From NCBI GenBank assembly GCA_001599935.1, contig BCIJ01000012.1, positions 160,483 to 224,482 on the forward strand: a DNA stretch of 64,000 bases, given 5' to 3'. The notes under the pieces were generated by a model that worked only from the letters and a program-made list of their open reading frames with translations, was not told where the DNA came from and did not search any database. This stretch comes from Holtermannia corniformis. Its lineage: Eukaryota; Basidiomycota; Tremellomycetes; Holtermanniales. Position numbers and translations under genes: made by a program. Positions 21,814 to 32,226 of the stretch are shown piece after piece. Numbering within the stretch: the stretch's first letter is position 1; every line of letters begins with the position of its first letter.

Positions 21814-22038
21814 CTACTCGATGCGTTCAATGTGCTCTGCAGAGTCATACCTGACCGAGCTACTAGCGACCGATCCATCGGCGGTCAGATTGACTGTCAA
21901 AGATGCCACTCCATCTTGCGTCCTGACCGAGTCCCACAGCTTGTCGGCGGCAGTCCTAGCCTTGGCCTGAGCCGGTCCATCAAGCGAGGCGTAGGCGTGA
22001 GACGGTTCTTCCCCGGCAGTGTATGTGATGGTTGACAT
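21814..22038 (-). CDS. small array protein 4, unknown function
   Basis: A complete 74-residue frame starting MSTITYTAGEE with ATG at 22038. It carries the family helix (GPAQAKARTAADKLW) followed by QDGVASLTVNLTADGSVASS, so the spacing of helix, Gly and DG turn matches the other members although sequence identity is low. A TATA-like GCATAAAG lies upstream. It is soluble and has no Cys. Function unknown. Confidence 0.55.
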   Translation of the reverse strand: MSTITYTAGEEPSHAYASLDGPAQAKARTAADKLWDSVRTQDGVASLTVNLTADGSVASSSVRYDSAEHIERIE

Positions 22039-22360
22039 TGTGCAGAATGGGTGTAGGCCAGAGCTATCAGTCTGGGCTTTATGCGGGCAAACAAGCAGAC
22101 TGCATCGGGTCTTGATTGGACCGAGTGTATGCAAAGGAGGGTAGGTGACCTCCGTTCGCGAGACGTGTATACGTACTCCGCTTGGACACAACGCCAGTGC
22201 AGCGCCGAGGCTCACATTGTCTACCACTTGCACTCCTCTGTGCTCGTTTCCAGTACAGTACCAGAGGCGTCTCTGTCGGGCCGACCGGCGTTGACTCGGC
22301 AGCAGCTCGAAGAGTACCATGACATGCATTCCTCGACTTGTCCGCTTGCACATTGACACT

Positions 22361-24146
22361 CTAAATCTCCATGTCGTCGTCGTCGCTGATGTCACCGCCT
22401 TCAGCCAGTACCTGGGCAATCTCGCGCTCGCGTTCACGCGCGGCGTCGGCATTGTCGAGTTCTGCGCGCGTGTCAGCGTTGCCGCATCGTATGGCCGACT
22501 CACCCTTGCGGTGCGCGTTGAGCGGGTAGCGCATGCTCTGCACGCTCTCGTCGCGCATCCGGTTACAGTACCCGACCCTGGCCATAAACTCCTTTGCCGG
22601 CTCGTCCGTCTCGTACACGTTCCTCTGCACGACGCTCTGCATGAACCCGCCCTCGTGGTCGATCCGGGCATCGATCACGCCGTCCTTGATCGCCTTTGCG
22701 ACAATGTACTCGGTGTCCTCCTCGGAATCGAGGTGGAGTTTGAGGCAGATGTCGCGCAGCGAGATCCGAGAGTAGGCGAGGGTGATTGTGCGGAGCGCAG
22801 TCTTGATGACGAAATGGCGAAGGCGGAGGACGAGAAAGTGGGTGCCGTCGGCGAGGAAGAGGGCTTGGTGCGTCGTGAAGGCCGATTGGAAGGCCGAAAC
22901 GTCGCCGATGCGGACCGCTGAGGAGTATGAGTGATCGCAAGCGCACACGGCGAGCGACTGACCCTGCACAATCTGAAAGTAGGGCTGCAGAGCCGCTTTC
23001 AACACTGGCTTTCTGAACAATGCCCGATCCGGGATCACACCGGTCAACAGCACGACGACGATGAAAAACTTGTATACTGTCTGCACGAAGCCTGGCGCGA
23101 CAGCCTCGCTTGGCGCACGCCGGATCGCAGCCTGAAGATACTCGTGTGCGGCCGTGTAGTTGAGCTGGACGGCACGCAGGCGACCCGTGTAGAACAAGCA
23201 GCGGGCGGTTTGCTGTTGCGACGCCATCTCGGGAAATGTCGCTTTGGCGAGCAGTTTGTCCGCCTGGTCATAGAGCTTGGCGTTGATGTAGGAGCGCAGG
23301 AGGAGGTTGATCAGTGTTGCCTGCGGGGTTAGCACTGCGAAAGGGCGCGTGGTGAGGACTCACATTGAGGTTGATGTCATCTCGGAGCGAAGCCGTGTGT
23401 TGGGCCTCGAGCAGTAGCCTATACCTATCAACCCGGTTCACATCAACCCAACCCGTAAACTCACGGCCGCAGCTCCTTGTCCCGGCCCTGGAGCTCAAAC
23501 ACACGCGCGAGGTTAAAGTAGACCTTGGCCGCGATCAAGTCCATCGTCCTACGGTTGAGCTCGCGAACGTGAGCAGCCGTCGCTTGAGCGAGCTCTGCAG
23601 CTGCATCGAGCTGGTTGCTGTCGAGCAGAGCGAGGAGGACGAGCAAGCGGACGTAGACGTCGGATTCGGGTGTCGGGTCGGATTTCCCATTGGTGGTCGG
23701 CGTCGGCGCTGGAGCTGGAGCGGCGGAATCGACGTCCATACTTTCAGCCGGGGTGGGGAGGTGCGAGAGGTAGGACTGGAGGCGTTGTTTGATGTTGGCA
23801 TCTATGCGTGTGAGCTATGAGTTGGTGAAAGACTGCACGACGCACGCTTGGGAGCCGAGCCATACGTCGCCTCGATGATCTCGCCGAGGTTGGCAGCGTC
23901 CAGCTTGCGTCTCTGAGCAGTCAATGTGCGCAGGACACGAGCCGTGAAGCGGTCTTCGATCGTCTGGACGGCACGGTCGATCAGGAGCTGGTTTTGCTTG
24001 ATCTCTGCATTGGCGTCAGCAGGGTTTTTGCCGATTTGTCCACACCCACCCGCTGGCACAGACAGCACTACAGGCTTGCTCTCCGGTGTATCTTCCTGCG
24101 GCTTGGCTTCGACATCCTTGGCGTTGGTTGTCTCGGTGTTGGCCAT
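22361..24146 (-). CDS. RPN3: 26S proteasome regulatory lid subunit Rpn3 (PSMD3)
   Basis: A PCI-domain subunit of the 19S lid. Six exons with introns of about 45 nt. The start is ATG 24146. An Ala/Glu-rich N-terminus leads into QTIEDRFTARVLRTLTAQRRKL, helical repeats (ESDVYVRLLVLLALLDS, LLLRSYINAKLYDQADKLL, RCLFYTGRLRAVQLNYTAAH), then the PCI winged helix (YSRISLRDICLKLHLDSEED, IVAKAIKDGVIDARIDHEGG). The C-terminus is the typical acidic end EGGDISDDDDMEI. All conserved Rpn3 landmarks are in order, and the protein should assemble with Rpn7 and Rpn15/Sem1 in the lid. Confidence 0.94.
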
Positions 24147-24663
24147 GGTGAATCGCTGACTATGCGTCAGCTGGCAAGAGACCGGTCGATCGCTTTGACG
24201 CGTACGTTTGTTCTTGTTTACTCTCAGTGCTCTATCACGTCTATCGTCGTGTACTGGTGCTCGTGATGGTCGCTTGCTGTCTTTAGTCGAGTATAGCTCT
24301 CTCGAGTATAGCAGACGGTGACGGGGCGGCAGCAAACCCCCTCGAATCGCGGCAAGGTGGCACAAGGCAGCTGCGTGTCCGGCAGAGATGCACTCGCTCA
24401 GCGCAGGTCTATGTCGTATTGGATCATGCGATGCTTTGTGCACAGAGCCCGTTATGCTCAGACCCTGTCAGAGTCGCTGGGCACCTGCTCGTCGACGCCA
24501 AGGTCGAATCCCTGTAAGAGGGTGGCTCCTGTATAGACGCTTGCAATGGAAGCCCTCCATTCTGTCGCAGCTTCGTTCGAAGCCATGCGCCCTCGCGCAG
24601 GTACAAAAGGCTCAAGTGTGTCCCAGGACTCCCTGACGTTTGCTTTACTCTAACTAAACCCCA
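24147..24663. other. intergenic region upstream of RPN3
   Basis: 517 bp between the RPN3 start and a small plus-strand frame. It contains a repeated TCGAGTATAGC/TCTCTCGAGTATAG near 24286-24311 but no recognised proteasome-type element (GGTGGCAAA) and no RNA gene. A tRNA-like TCGAATCC at about 24510 lacks the paired arms. Confidence 0.3.
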
Positions 24664-24867
24664 ATGTCATCTCCAGACGATTACAGCGTAGCGCAAGCGA
24701 GGTACGAGCAGGGCATAGCAGATGAGGAGGAGCGGCTGGATAAGCTCCTCAGCTCTGGCTACCAAAGTAGTAACGATACCCAACGCAAGACGAACCCAAT
24801 CCGTAAGGATGCGCAGGATGCCAAGGATGGCTCAGAGGCCACGACTGAGGCTGCTGGTTCTCGATAG
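24664..24867 (+). CDS. hypothetical small acidic protein
   Basis: A 67-residue intronless frame, starting MSSPDDYSVAQARYEQG. It is strongly hydrophilic, with a predicted helix (EEERLDKLLSSGYQ) and a charged disordered tail. No domain is recognised. The good amino-acid composition and an A/C-rich leader (TAAACCCCA before ATG) make it plausible, but there is no homology support. Confidence 0.35.
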   Translation: MSSPDDYSVAQARYEQGIADEEERLDKLLSSGYQSSNDTQRKTNPIRKDAQDAKDGSEATTEAAGSR

Positions 24868-25219
24868 AGGTTCCGGTCGTTGCACTAGGTCTGGCCTTAC
24901 ATGTGTTCAACTGAGCGCCCTGTCAAATCGAACATGAAATCCATCATGCATATCTCTACACGCCGAGCCTTGCGCACAGCACCCACATGCTTCGCGGGTG
25001 ACAACTAGACGATCCATTCGAAAGCGTCTCGAGATGGCATGTTCTCTTACGTGTGCTCGATCGGTCTCTAGACTTCCAGACGCTGCCAATGCAAAGGAGA
25101 GCTGCACTCCTTTGCGCGCGCGCTCACTTTGTAGAAGCTGATGCGATGACAAGTCGACGCGGGACTCTGAAAGAAGCCTGCGCTTGCAGGTCAGAAAAAG
25201 TGACCATCGACACCCAAAC

Positions 25220-25444
25220 ATGTCTTCGAGGCAGACCGACACGATCCAACAGCTGCAAGCGCAGCTCGCAGGGCAGCAGAAGCGAGGTGGCTAACAACCT
25301 AGACCTGCTGAATACCCCAGAACGCTCACAGTCGGTCCCTACTGTGCCACCGTTGACAACGCTATTGTGCTTATCACAAACTCGTCCACGCCTACCATAG
25401 CTGCCAGAGCCGCGCACTCGCGCTCAAGAGTGGACAAAGGATGA
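25220..25444 (+). CDS. hypothetical two-exon small protein
   Basis: ATG at 25220. A 45-nt intron at 25287-25331 (GTGGCT to CACAG) with an internal branch-like CTGAAT yields 59 residues. The first exon encodes a Gln-rich helix (DTIQQLQAQLAGQQKR) and the second NAIVLITNSSTP. The intron size matches the genome norm and the phase is correct. The family is unknown, and DASH-type microtubule subunits were considered but do not fit convincingly. Confidence 0.3.
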
Positions 25445-25668
25445 CCTCGAGCTCTGCCTTGTACACCGCAATCGCTCCGGCGTTCCGGCATTCTGTGCGT
25501 GGTGAGGTCGCATGGCCAGAATAGGCGCGAGCATAGGGGGTTCAACTTGCAAACCCCCTGCGGTGTTACTACTATAACGCCGGTCCGCTGCTCCCCGGCC
25601 GTTAGTGAGCGACTGAGCTATACCTCGTCCTCTTCTCGACGCTCTTCTCACAAGCATCCACAGCAACA

Positions 25669-27995
25669 ATGTCCACCTGGCGCCAGTTCTTCACGTACGT
25701 ACAAATTCTACGGCCACTTTCCTGCGAAAGATCGCTGATCAGCCGTTTCCTCCACTCGTCAATGCTTCAACAAACTTGAACTCGATCTCGGTCTCGCATC
25801 AACTCTTACGAACCATACAACAGCTACAACAAGTTCACCCAGATTGCCTCGCGGGCCGTCCGCCAGGGTCTGAACGAAACGGAGCGCGTGGCGGCCGAGA
25901 AGCGGGCCGAGGTCGGCATGTGCGTATCGTGGCGACGAGTGTCGGGATGGAAAAGGACAGGACAGGACATTGGGTGGCCAGAGGGGATTCGCACGGCAAG
26001 GCGAGCTGGAGCGAGGCTGCGCCAATTTGGAAATGCTTCAGCGAGGCCAGAGGGCTGCGATCACTCGACGAGCTATCCCTTGGCAAGCGGCGTCAATCAA
26101 CCGCAAGTGTCGTCTTTTTCCCCTTGCGAGGGGTCCTCTACACCGGTCGCCGCGCTGCGTGCGTAATCTCTGGTCGAGAACAATGCCGCAGCGCGCAACT
26201 CGACATGGGTAGCTGGAGGATGTCAGCGCATGCTGTTGGCGGATCCAAGCCGTATCTTCGGGCATTGAGACTGCAGATGTCCGCGTCAGCTGGCGAGTCT
26301 GGCGGAGGGCGCGTGGCTGCGAAAGGGTGTCGAATCCAAGTATTCATCCGCCGCGCAATCTGCGTCGCGCGCGGTAGCTTCATACTCTTCGGCATGGGCC
26401 TTGTCATCGATAGGACGTCAAACGTGCGTGTAGCCGTATGATGGGACGAACAAGATGCCATCGGCCTCTTGGATAGCTGCTCGACTCCAGATCATCTGGT
26501 GTCTTAGCCACACTTGACTGGCCTTTGGCGTCTTGGGCAACGCATAGCTTGGATCTGACATGCGACATGAGCATGCTACGGTCCTGTCACGCTCGTTCCA
26601 GCTCGCCCTTTTGAGCTCGCCCGGCTCGATTAGACACGTAGCTTGCGCACATGAGACCCACGAGTCGAGCGCTTGCATTGCGGCATTGAATTATGGGTGC
26701 AGGGCTGGCAGCTGGGTTATCCGCTGGTTCGAGCCTGTCAACCTTGACTATATAGGATGGCATGTGGGCGCGGGCGTACTCCGAGGCAATCGTCACCTGA
26801 TAAATGCGGGTGGTATCGTCGCGTGCGCCCACGCCATAACATTCACAGTCGGCGGAGATGGACCACGCTCGCTTGCTTCTAGTCTAGGCATCCGCGCCTA
26901 CCACAAGAACATCAGCGCTTTGTCGGAACGCCATCGGGATCGCAACGCTATAGCTGAACACGGCGCTTTCAGTCGACGAGTCTACGGCTGCCCAAACGCA
27001 TCTCTAAGGCCTGTGGCATGGCGGGCGTCCACAGAGGGCAGGTGTCACCCACATTGGTGAAATTGGCTTCGACTATGCCCGCTCTGTTACTGTCGGCTGA
27101 GTCGGACATGCGTCTTTGGGCCGAGGCGATCCGGGCGTCTGCTCCCGTGTTCGCGCTTTAAGCTGTGCGGTCGCAATCTCGCTCGGTCTCAGCATATCAC
27201 CAGGTGTCGGGTCAGCGGCGAGAGCACAAAGGTTTTGTCCTTTGCTGCTCGCGATCCGATCGAGGCGCGATCCGGACCGGGTCGTGCCCGAAGTCACAAT
27301 ACGAGCTAGACAGCTGACTGTGGTGAGACACATGCCTGCCATTGCTGATCCGAGTAGAGTCTGAGCCATGTGCAGCCGCTTTGGCTGCATTCTCTGGTTG
27401 TCTGATCGATACCTGCACGTCGGCTACAACCAGGTTGTGATCCAGTCCGCTGTTAGCAAGTCGCTGAGCCTCACGACGCATCTGTGGATTCGAGTCAGTA
27501 GCTTGAAGCCATCTGCCGCTACATCTTGCTGCTTAGTCCTCAGCTGTGCTCAACCGAGGCTCGAAGATCGCGGGAAGATACCGTCAGAGCTGCTTCTCAG
27601 ACGGTTGCGTGCTCGTGAACCCTCTGCTCACTCCGAACGTCCAATGGATATATGTATCCGACAGTGTGCATCGGACTCTCGTACCTCGTGTAGCTGTGGG
27701 TGGGTTGTTTTGCCTGTCAGTGCAGAATCGGGTCCACTAGCCAGCTTGCAACGGTGCACTTGTGTTTGTCCACCGGCGCATTCCCTGTATGCGAGTTCAT
27801 GCCCCGTCACAATCCCCATGGCCGAACGTAGCTGACCTAACTCTAGCAAGGTGCAGATCTGGGAGAACGGTGTCGGCGGCGAGCAGGTAAGCGAAACTGT
27901 CCAGCCCGTTGTTCGACTAACCACCGTTGCAGAAGTTCATCGTGCCGCCTGTCGAGGACGCCGTCCCGGCGTCCAAGAAGGTCGGCCCTGTCTAG
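25669..27995 (+). CDS. ATP15: F1Fo ATP synthase subunit epsilon (central stalk)
   Basis: The mitochondrial epsilon subunit that stabilises the gamma/delta central stalk. Four exons (25669-25694, 25824-25919, 27847-27886, 27933-27995) give 74 residues: MSTWRQFFTYNKFTQIA, then SRAVRQGLNETERVAAEKRAEVGIK, then VQIWENGVGGEQ, then KFIVPPVEDAVPASKKVGPV. The start (WRxxFxYNKxxQIAxRAVR) and the tail (WENGxGGEQ) are diagnostic of fungal epsilon. The two halves are separated by a 1,927-nt intron whose donor (GTGCGT) and acceptor (CTAACTCTAG) splice in phase. The other introns are 129 and 46 nt. Length and order match the family. Confidence 0.88.
25920..27846 (+). other. giant intron 2 of ATP15
   Basis: 1,927 nt, about forty times the local norm. 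Two open frames inside it are long for noncoding DNA: 26560-27060 on the sense strand (166 codons) and 27073-27390 on the antisense strand (105 codons, with a hydrophobic N-terminus MAQTLLGSAMAGMCL). Neither shows a recognisable domain or TATA box. No transposon ends or tRNA were found. A tRNA-like GGTTCGAGCC at about 26726 lacks the paired arms. Confidence 0.75.
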
Positions 27996-28152
27996 ATGGA
28001 GGAGTAAAACGCAAAGCATGAGCGCAGGACGAGATGTAGACTGTTGACTGGCATGGTCGTCATAGCGGACAGTGTGACTCGCCGAAGAAGCCGAGGTTGG
28101 GTTCCGTTCTCGTTCACTTTGTCGACGGGCAGTGTGCGAGTCGACGACGACG

Positions 28153-30396
28153 ATGACGAGCACCTGTGATGCGTGCCGCAAGCGCAAGATCAAGTGTGTC
28201 ATGCCCGAGGGCAAGGCTCCCAAGACGGCGCCGTGCGTCGGCTGCAAGAACCTCGAGATTGCATGCACCCACGACTATGTGCGTCGGAAGCCGGGCAGGC
28301 AGAGTTCGTGAGTAGATCAAAGGGACACTGTCAGAGACGACGAGCTTGAGCGTTGACGTTTCAAAGGCTCGTTGCGGCGTACCGGGCTCAGCAGCAGGCC
28401 GCAGAACCGTCCCAGCACCGGCGAGCTCCCAGTCAGCCTCGGTCGCCGCCGTCAGCACCGCAGCAGCTCGCTCCTTTGCGCTCTGCGAGCTCGACGCAGG
28501 CTCAGCAGCCAGCGCCATCCACCGCGTTCTCGCCCTCGTCGCTCTCGTTCTTGACGCCGTTTGACCCGTCGGCGTTCGCGGGTCCCAGCAGGTTCACATC
28601 GATCCCGGCAACGCTCAACGACCAGGACCCGACCCTGCACGATATCGGCGGCTTCCATCCGATGCACGTCCCAGTGCTCAGCACGTTCACCTCGCCGACC
28701 GATGATACGTCGCCGCCGATGCAGCAGGTTCGGGAACGAGCAGGCAGTACCGCTCAATCGCAATCATGGCTCGAGAGCTTGCTCGATCCAGACGGCGAAG
28801 GAGGGCTCAACAGGCGAGCTACCGAGCTCGTACCGGCCGGCGCCCAGAGGCAGGGACCGAGACGACTGCAGCAGATTGAAGATGTTGCGTCGTGGTCCGA
28901 CATTAGCAACTTTGTCTCGCTCTACATGCGCTACCTGTACCCTCTCCTCCCGCTCGTCCACCGTCAGACGTTTGCAGAGTCTCTCGCGACCAGGCTCGAC
29001 CTCCGAGATATCAATTTTCGGGCCTTGCTCTTGTCGATTGGTGCGTGTGCTATCCCTCTGCGCAGAGCCTGACCTGGCAGTGGCCTATGTGATCTCTCAG
29101 TTGCCGACCAGCCGGCTCGTCAGCGACGTCTACGACATTGAGCGCCTTAAAAAGCTGCAGAAAAAGTGTCACAGGACGAGCGTGGCCCTGCAGTCGACGT
29201 ATACAGGCAATGTCACGCTCACGCACATCTCGACGTTGATCTTGTACGTCGCTCGCTTGCAATCCGCCAGTCAGGCTGACGTCGCAGCGACAACTTTTAC
29301 CTGCTGTCGATCGGTTTGTCGCATGCGGCCGCGGCACGACTGGGCATGGCCGTCCAGCTCGCATATTCGATCGGGTTGCACAGCGATGCTCGGACGAATG
29401 CAATGGGTCTCGACCCGATCGAGATCCAGCTACGAAAAAGAGTGTTTTGGCAGCTGTTCGCCAGCGACAAGTGTGTCCTGCCTCTTCTACGTCGCATCAG
29501 CGCGCTAACGGCGCAGAACCCGGGCCATCAGCGATGAACCGATGCTGATCAACCATTTCCAAGGCGTGTGCTCGTACCCAGACGCGACCGATGACGACCT
29601 CATCACCTCGCAAGGCATGTTCCCCCAACCGCCTCATCGGACCTCGCTCCTAGCCGGCTTTGTGAGCGTGAGCAAGCTCTTCCGGATCCTGAGCGAGTGC
29701 TTCTTCTTCCTGCGCTGTATCGAGACGGCGCTCGACCCGCCCGTCAACGTTGATCTGGCGTGGGCCAAGCAAGCAGAGGACAGAGTGCACGATGTCTTGG
29801 CCGATCTGCCTGTCGGTGGCGCCGACGGTCCGAGGGAGGTGTTTGCGATGCAGAGGGCCAACGTCGTCATCACGGCTGCGATTGTCAAGTTTGCGATTGT
29901 AAGTACGCTCGGGTCGTGCTGGACAAGACTGATGCAGATAGTCTGATCTCCGGGCGGCGCTCAGTGTCAACAAGGAGGATCTAGCGAGCGAACGCCAGGC
30001 CGTCGCGAGGGACATTCACTTGCTGTTGATGGAGTGAGTGGCTCTACCGTGCCGCGGATCGTACTGACGTCCCAGCATCCCACTGGAGGACCTTGCGGCC
30101 AACGGCGAAAGCGTGGTACGTCCTCCCCTCCCCGTCCCTTCATTCTCACACACGCCAGCGCGTCAAAGTGCTCCACATTGCCAACGCTCTCGGCGTCCAC
30201 GTCCCCACCACGGCTGCAGATCAAGACGTGCTGAAAAACTGGTGGAGCATGGTCAGCCCATCGTACTGGTTCGTTGCGGACGACAAGGACTGACGCCTGA
30301 TCGCAGTTCTCGTTCATTACGTTTATTCAGATGCCGCCGCCGGATCTCGGGTCGGCGCTGTCGAGTCGTGCGACGTCGCCGGCAGAGGACAAGTAG
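28153..30396 (+). CDS. Zn2Cys6 fungal-specific transcription factor
   Basis: A binuclear zinc-cluster regulator. ATG at 28153. The cluster is at residues 5-38, with spacing C-x2-C-x6-C-x12-C-x2-C-x6-C (CDACRKRKIKC, then CVGCKNLEIAC), followed by a basic linker VRRKPGRQ. An intron and a Gln/Ser/Pro-rich segment follow. The fungal-specific middle homology domain comes next (YMRYLYPLLPLVHRQTF, FRALLLSIG, RLGMAVQLAYSIGLHSDAR, LRKRVFWQLFASDK). The protein ends near SSRATSPAEDK. About eight introns. The target pathway is unknown. Neighbours are ATP15 and a kinetochore gene, so context gives no regulon. Confidence 0.88.
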
Positions 30397-30664
30397 CGCG
30401 CTGTGTGTATTATATGTGGTCTGGCGGGATAGAAGGGAGACGGTCTAGTGCCGGGATGTATCTAGAGCTTATATACTCTTACGTGTACCGGGGAGTGAGA
30501 CGGAGTGCTGAATCTGTAGTCCTTGCACGTCTCTGTAGTATCAACAAGGTACAGCACGGAGGCAAGCCGCCATCTCGGAGATACGAGTACGACCGACACT
30601 GCAACACCGCTCGCGTTCAACACAACGCGATGCATACAACGTCCTACCTGCCCCGACTCGTCAC

Positions 30665-32032
30665 TCACCACCGCCTCAGCCGCCCCAGCACATCCGCAAT
30701 CAACCCCGGGACATCGTTGGCGTGTACAGCGACGTTGACGGCTTCACCGATATCCAGATCCAGAGCCGCGCTGGGGTTCAGCAACTGTGTAATCAGATCA
30801 TCAGCCAATATACAAGACAGGCAGAGAAAGAGGGACTAACGATCGCGTTGATCAACCGTTTCGAACGCGGGTCAAAGCCCATGGCGAGCGTGATGCTCTC
30901 GTCTGCACCGGAACCGGGTTGAAGCTCGTATGCGACGTGGAGCTCGTTTTCGTTTTGCGCGTGGATCGAGGTGATGCCGAGTAACGACTTGTAGAGACCC
31001 AACGAGGCCGTGTACCTGTATCGATCAGCGTCGCGGATCGCAGATCGCCATGTGGATAAAAACTTACCACCGACACAGCTCGTCCACTTTGCGATCCCCC
31101 TCCCGACTCTCTCCAACCTCTCTAGCCCTCTCTTCCTCCCTCTCGCGCTCGCGCGCGAGCCTCAATACTTCTTTCGCGACGCGCGCGACCTCTTCGCGCT
31201 TGACCTCGGTCTCGGTGTTGACGCGCGACAGAGCCTCGGTCGCATCTTCAATCTCGACCGTCTGTTTCTCCAGCACCGTCTCTGCTTGTGCGATCGTGAG
31301 GCGCTCCGAGGGTGGGTGGAGCGCTTGCAGTCGGGCCAGCTCCAATTCGAGCTCGCGGATCGAGTTCGACACGGATTGGATCTCGGTCGTGCTCGTTTGC
31401 AGCTTGGTAGCGCCTGCGCGGTCAGTCAGGTGGAGAAACGGTGGCGACGGTGACTCACGCTCAGCGTTGAGTTCAGCCAGGCGGACCGTCTCGAGCCGCA
31501 TCTGTTCAATCTCGCGCTTGGTAGCTTTCAACACTGTCTTTTTCCGAGCGTTCGTCTGTTCTAAGCAAAGTGGCCATCAGTACTCTCGGCAACCGACGTC
31601 GAGTGCAGACCGACCCAACTGCTCGTTATCGCCCGGACTGGGTCCGTTCGGCTCAGAGCCCGTGATCAGGAACAGAAAATGCCGCTTGGACTCTTGTTCG
31701 AGGTATTGAAACTTGAGCTGGCGAAAGTATTCCTACGCTGTCAGTACTGCAACAACGTGACCCCGCGCACCTTTTGCGCCTCGACGTCGATCGCGACGGC
31801 CAGTGGGTTCGTTGGGTCCATGGCCGTCGCCGAGGCCGAGTCGTGCGATGTCGACGTCACATCGCGCAGTGCGCGTTCGATGAACGCTGATCTGTGCGAG
31901 TCGAGGTGGAGTGGGGAGCTGGTCGCCTGGGTCAGGTAGCTGCGACCGTCAGCGTGGCTCCCACCCGCCGTTCCGCATCGATCGATACCTCTCTGCCGAG
32001 TGCAGCAGACCGTATGAAGCCGTCGCTGCCAT
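30665..32032 (-). CDS. Sos7-like kinetochore coiled-coil protein
   Basis: At least six exons. The start ATG at 32032 gives MAATASYGLLHSAE. After an N-terminal helix comes the hallmark EYFRQLKFQYLEQESKRHFL, then a break, then TNARKKTVLKATKREIEQMR and a long coiled coil (EIQSVSNSIRELELELARLQ, EREREEERAREV). A globular C-terminal part follows (YTASLGLYKSLLGI, ELHVAYELQPG, LITQLLNP). The KLKFxYLEQE motif plus a coiled coil matches fungal Sos7, a partner of the KMN network. The assignment is from motif memory, and another kinetochore coiled-coil protein is possible. It shares a 194-bp promoter with a kinesin. Confidence 0.65.
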
Positions 32033-32226
32033 CGTGCTGCTTTCGTGCGCTATCGACCGTCAAAGCGCAGTGTCAACAAACCCGAGTGACGCGACTGATT
32101 TCTTTTGCCACCGCAATGACGTGGCAACCACGTGGGAAAGTTCCTTGTTGACCGTGTTCATCCAACATCTCTCTCGTTCTCGTCGTCGTTCTTCATCAGA
32201 GCATCGTCTCAGGCGCATCGGGCAGC
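32033..32226. promoter_or_regulatory. 194-bp divergent promoter, Sos7-like/kinesin
   Basis: The whole space between two outward ATGs. It contains an E-box CACGTG at 32129-32134 inside the near-palindrome CCACGTGG, with TGACGTGGC directly before it, and a CT-rich leader on the kinesin side (CTCTCTCGTTCTCGTCG). Cbf1/bHLH or bZIP binding is possible. Co-regulation of two mitotic genes is inferred. Confidence 0.45.

Noticed and set aside
24500..24530. Possible tRNA near RPN3 (GGTCGAATCC)
   Set aside because: It lacks one base of the invariant GTTCRA loop and has no paired arms.
26690..26745. Possible tRNA in the ATP15 intron (GGTTCGAGCC)
   Set aside because: The T-loop-like word is not flanked by a pairing T-stem, and no A box or acceptor stem can be placed.
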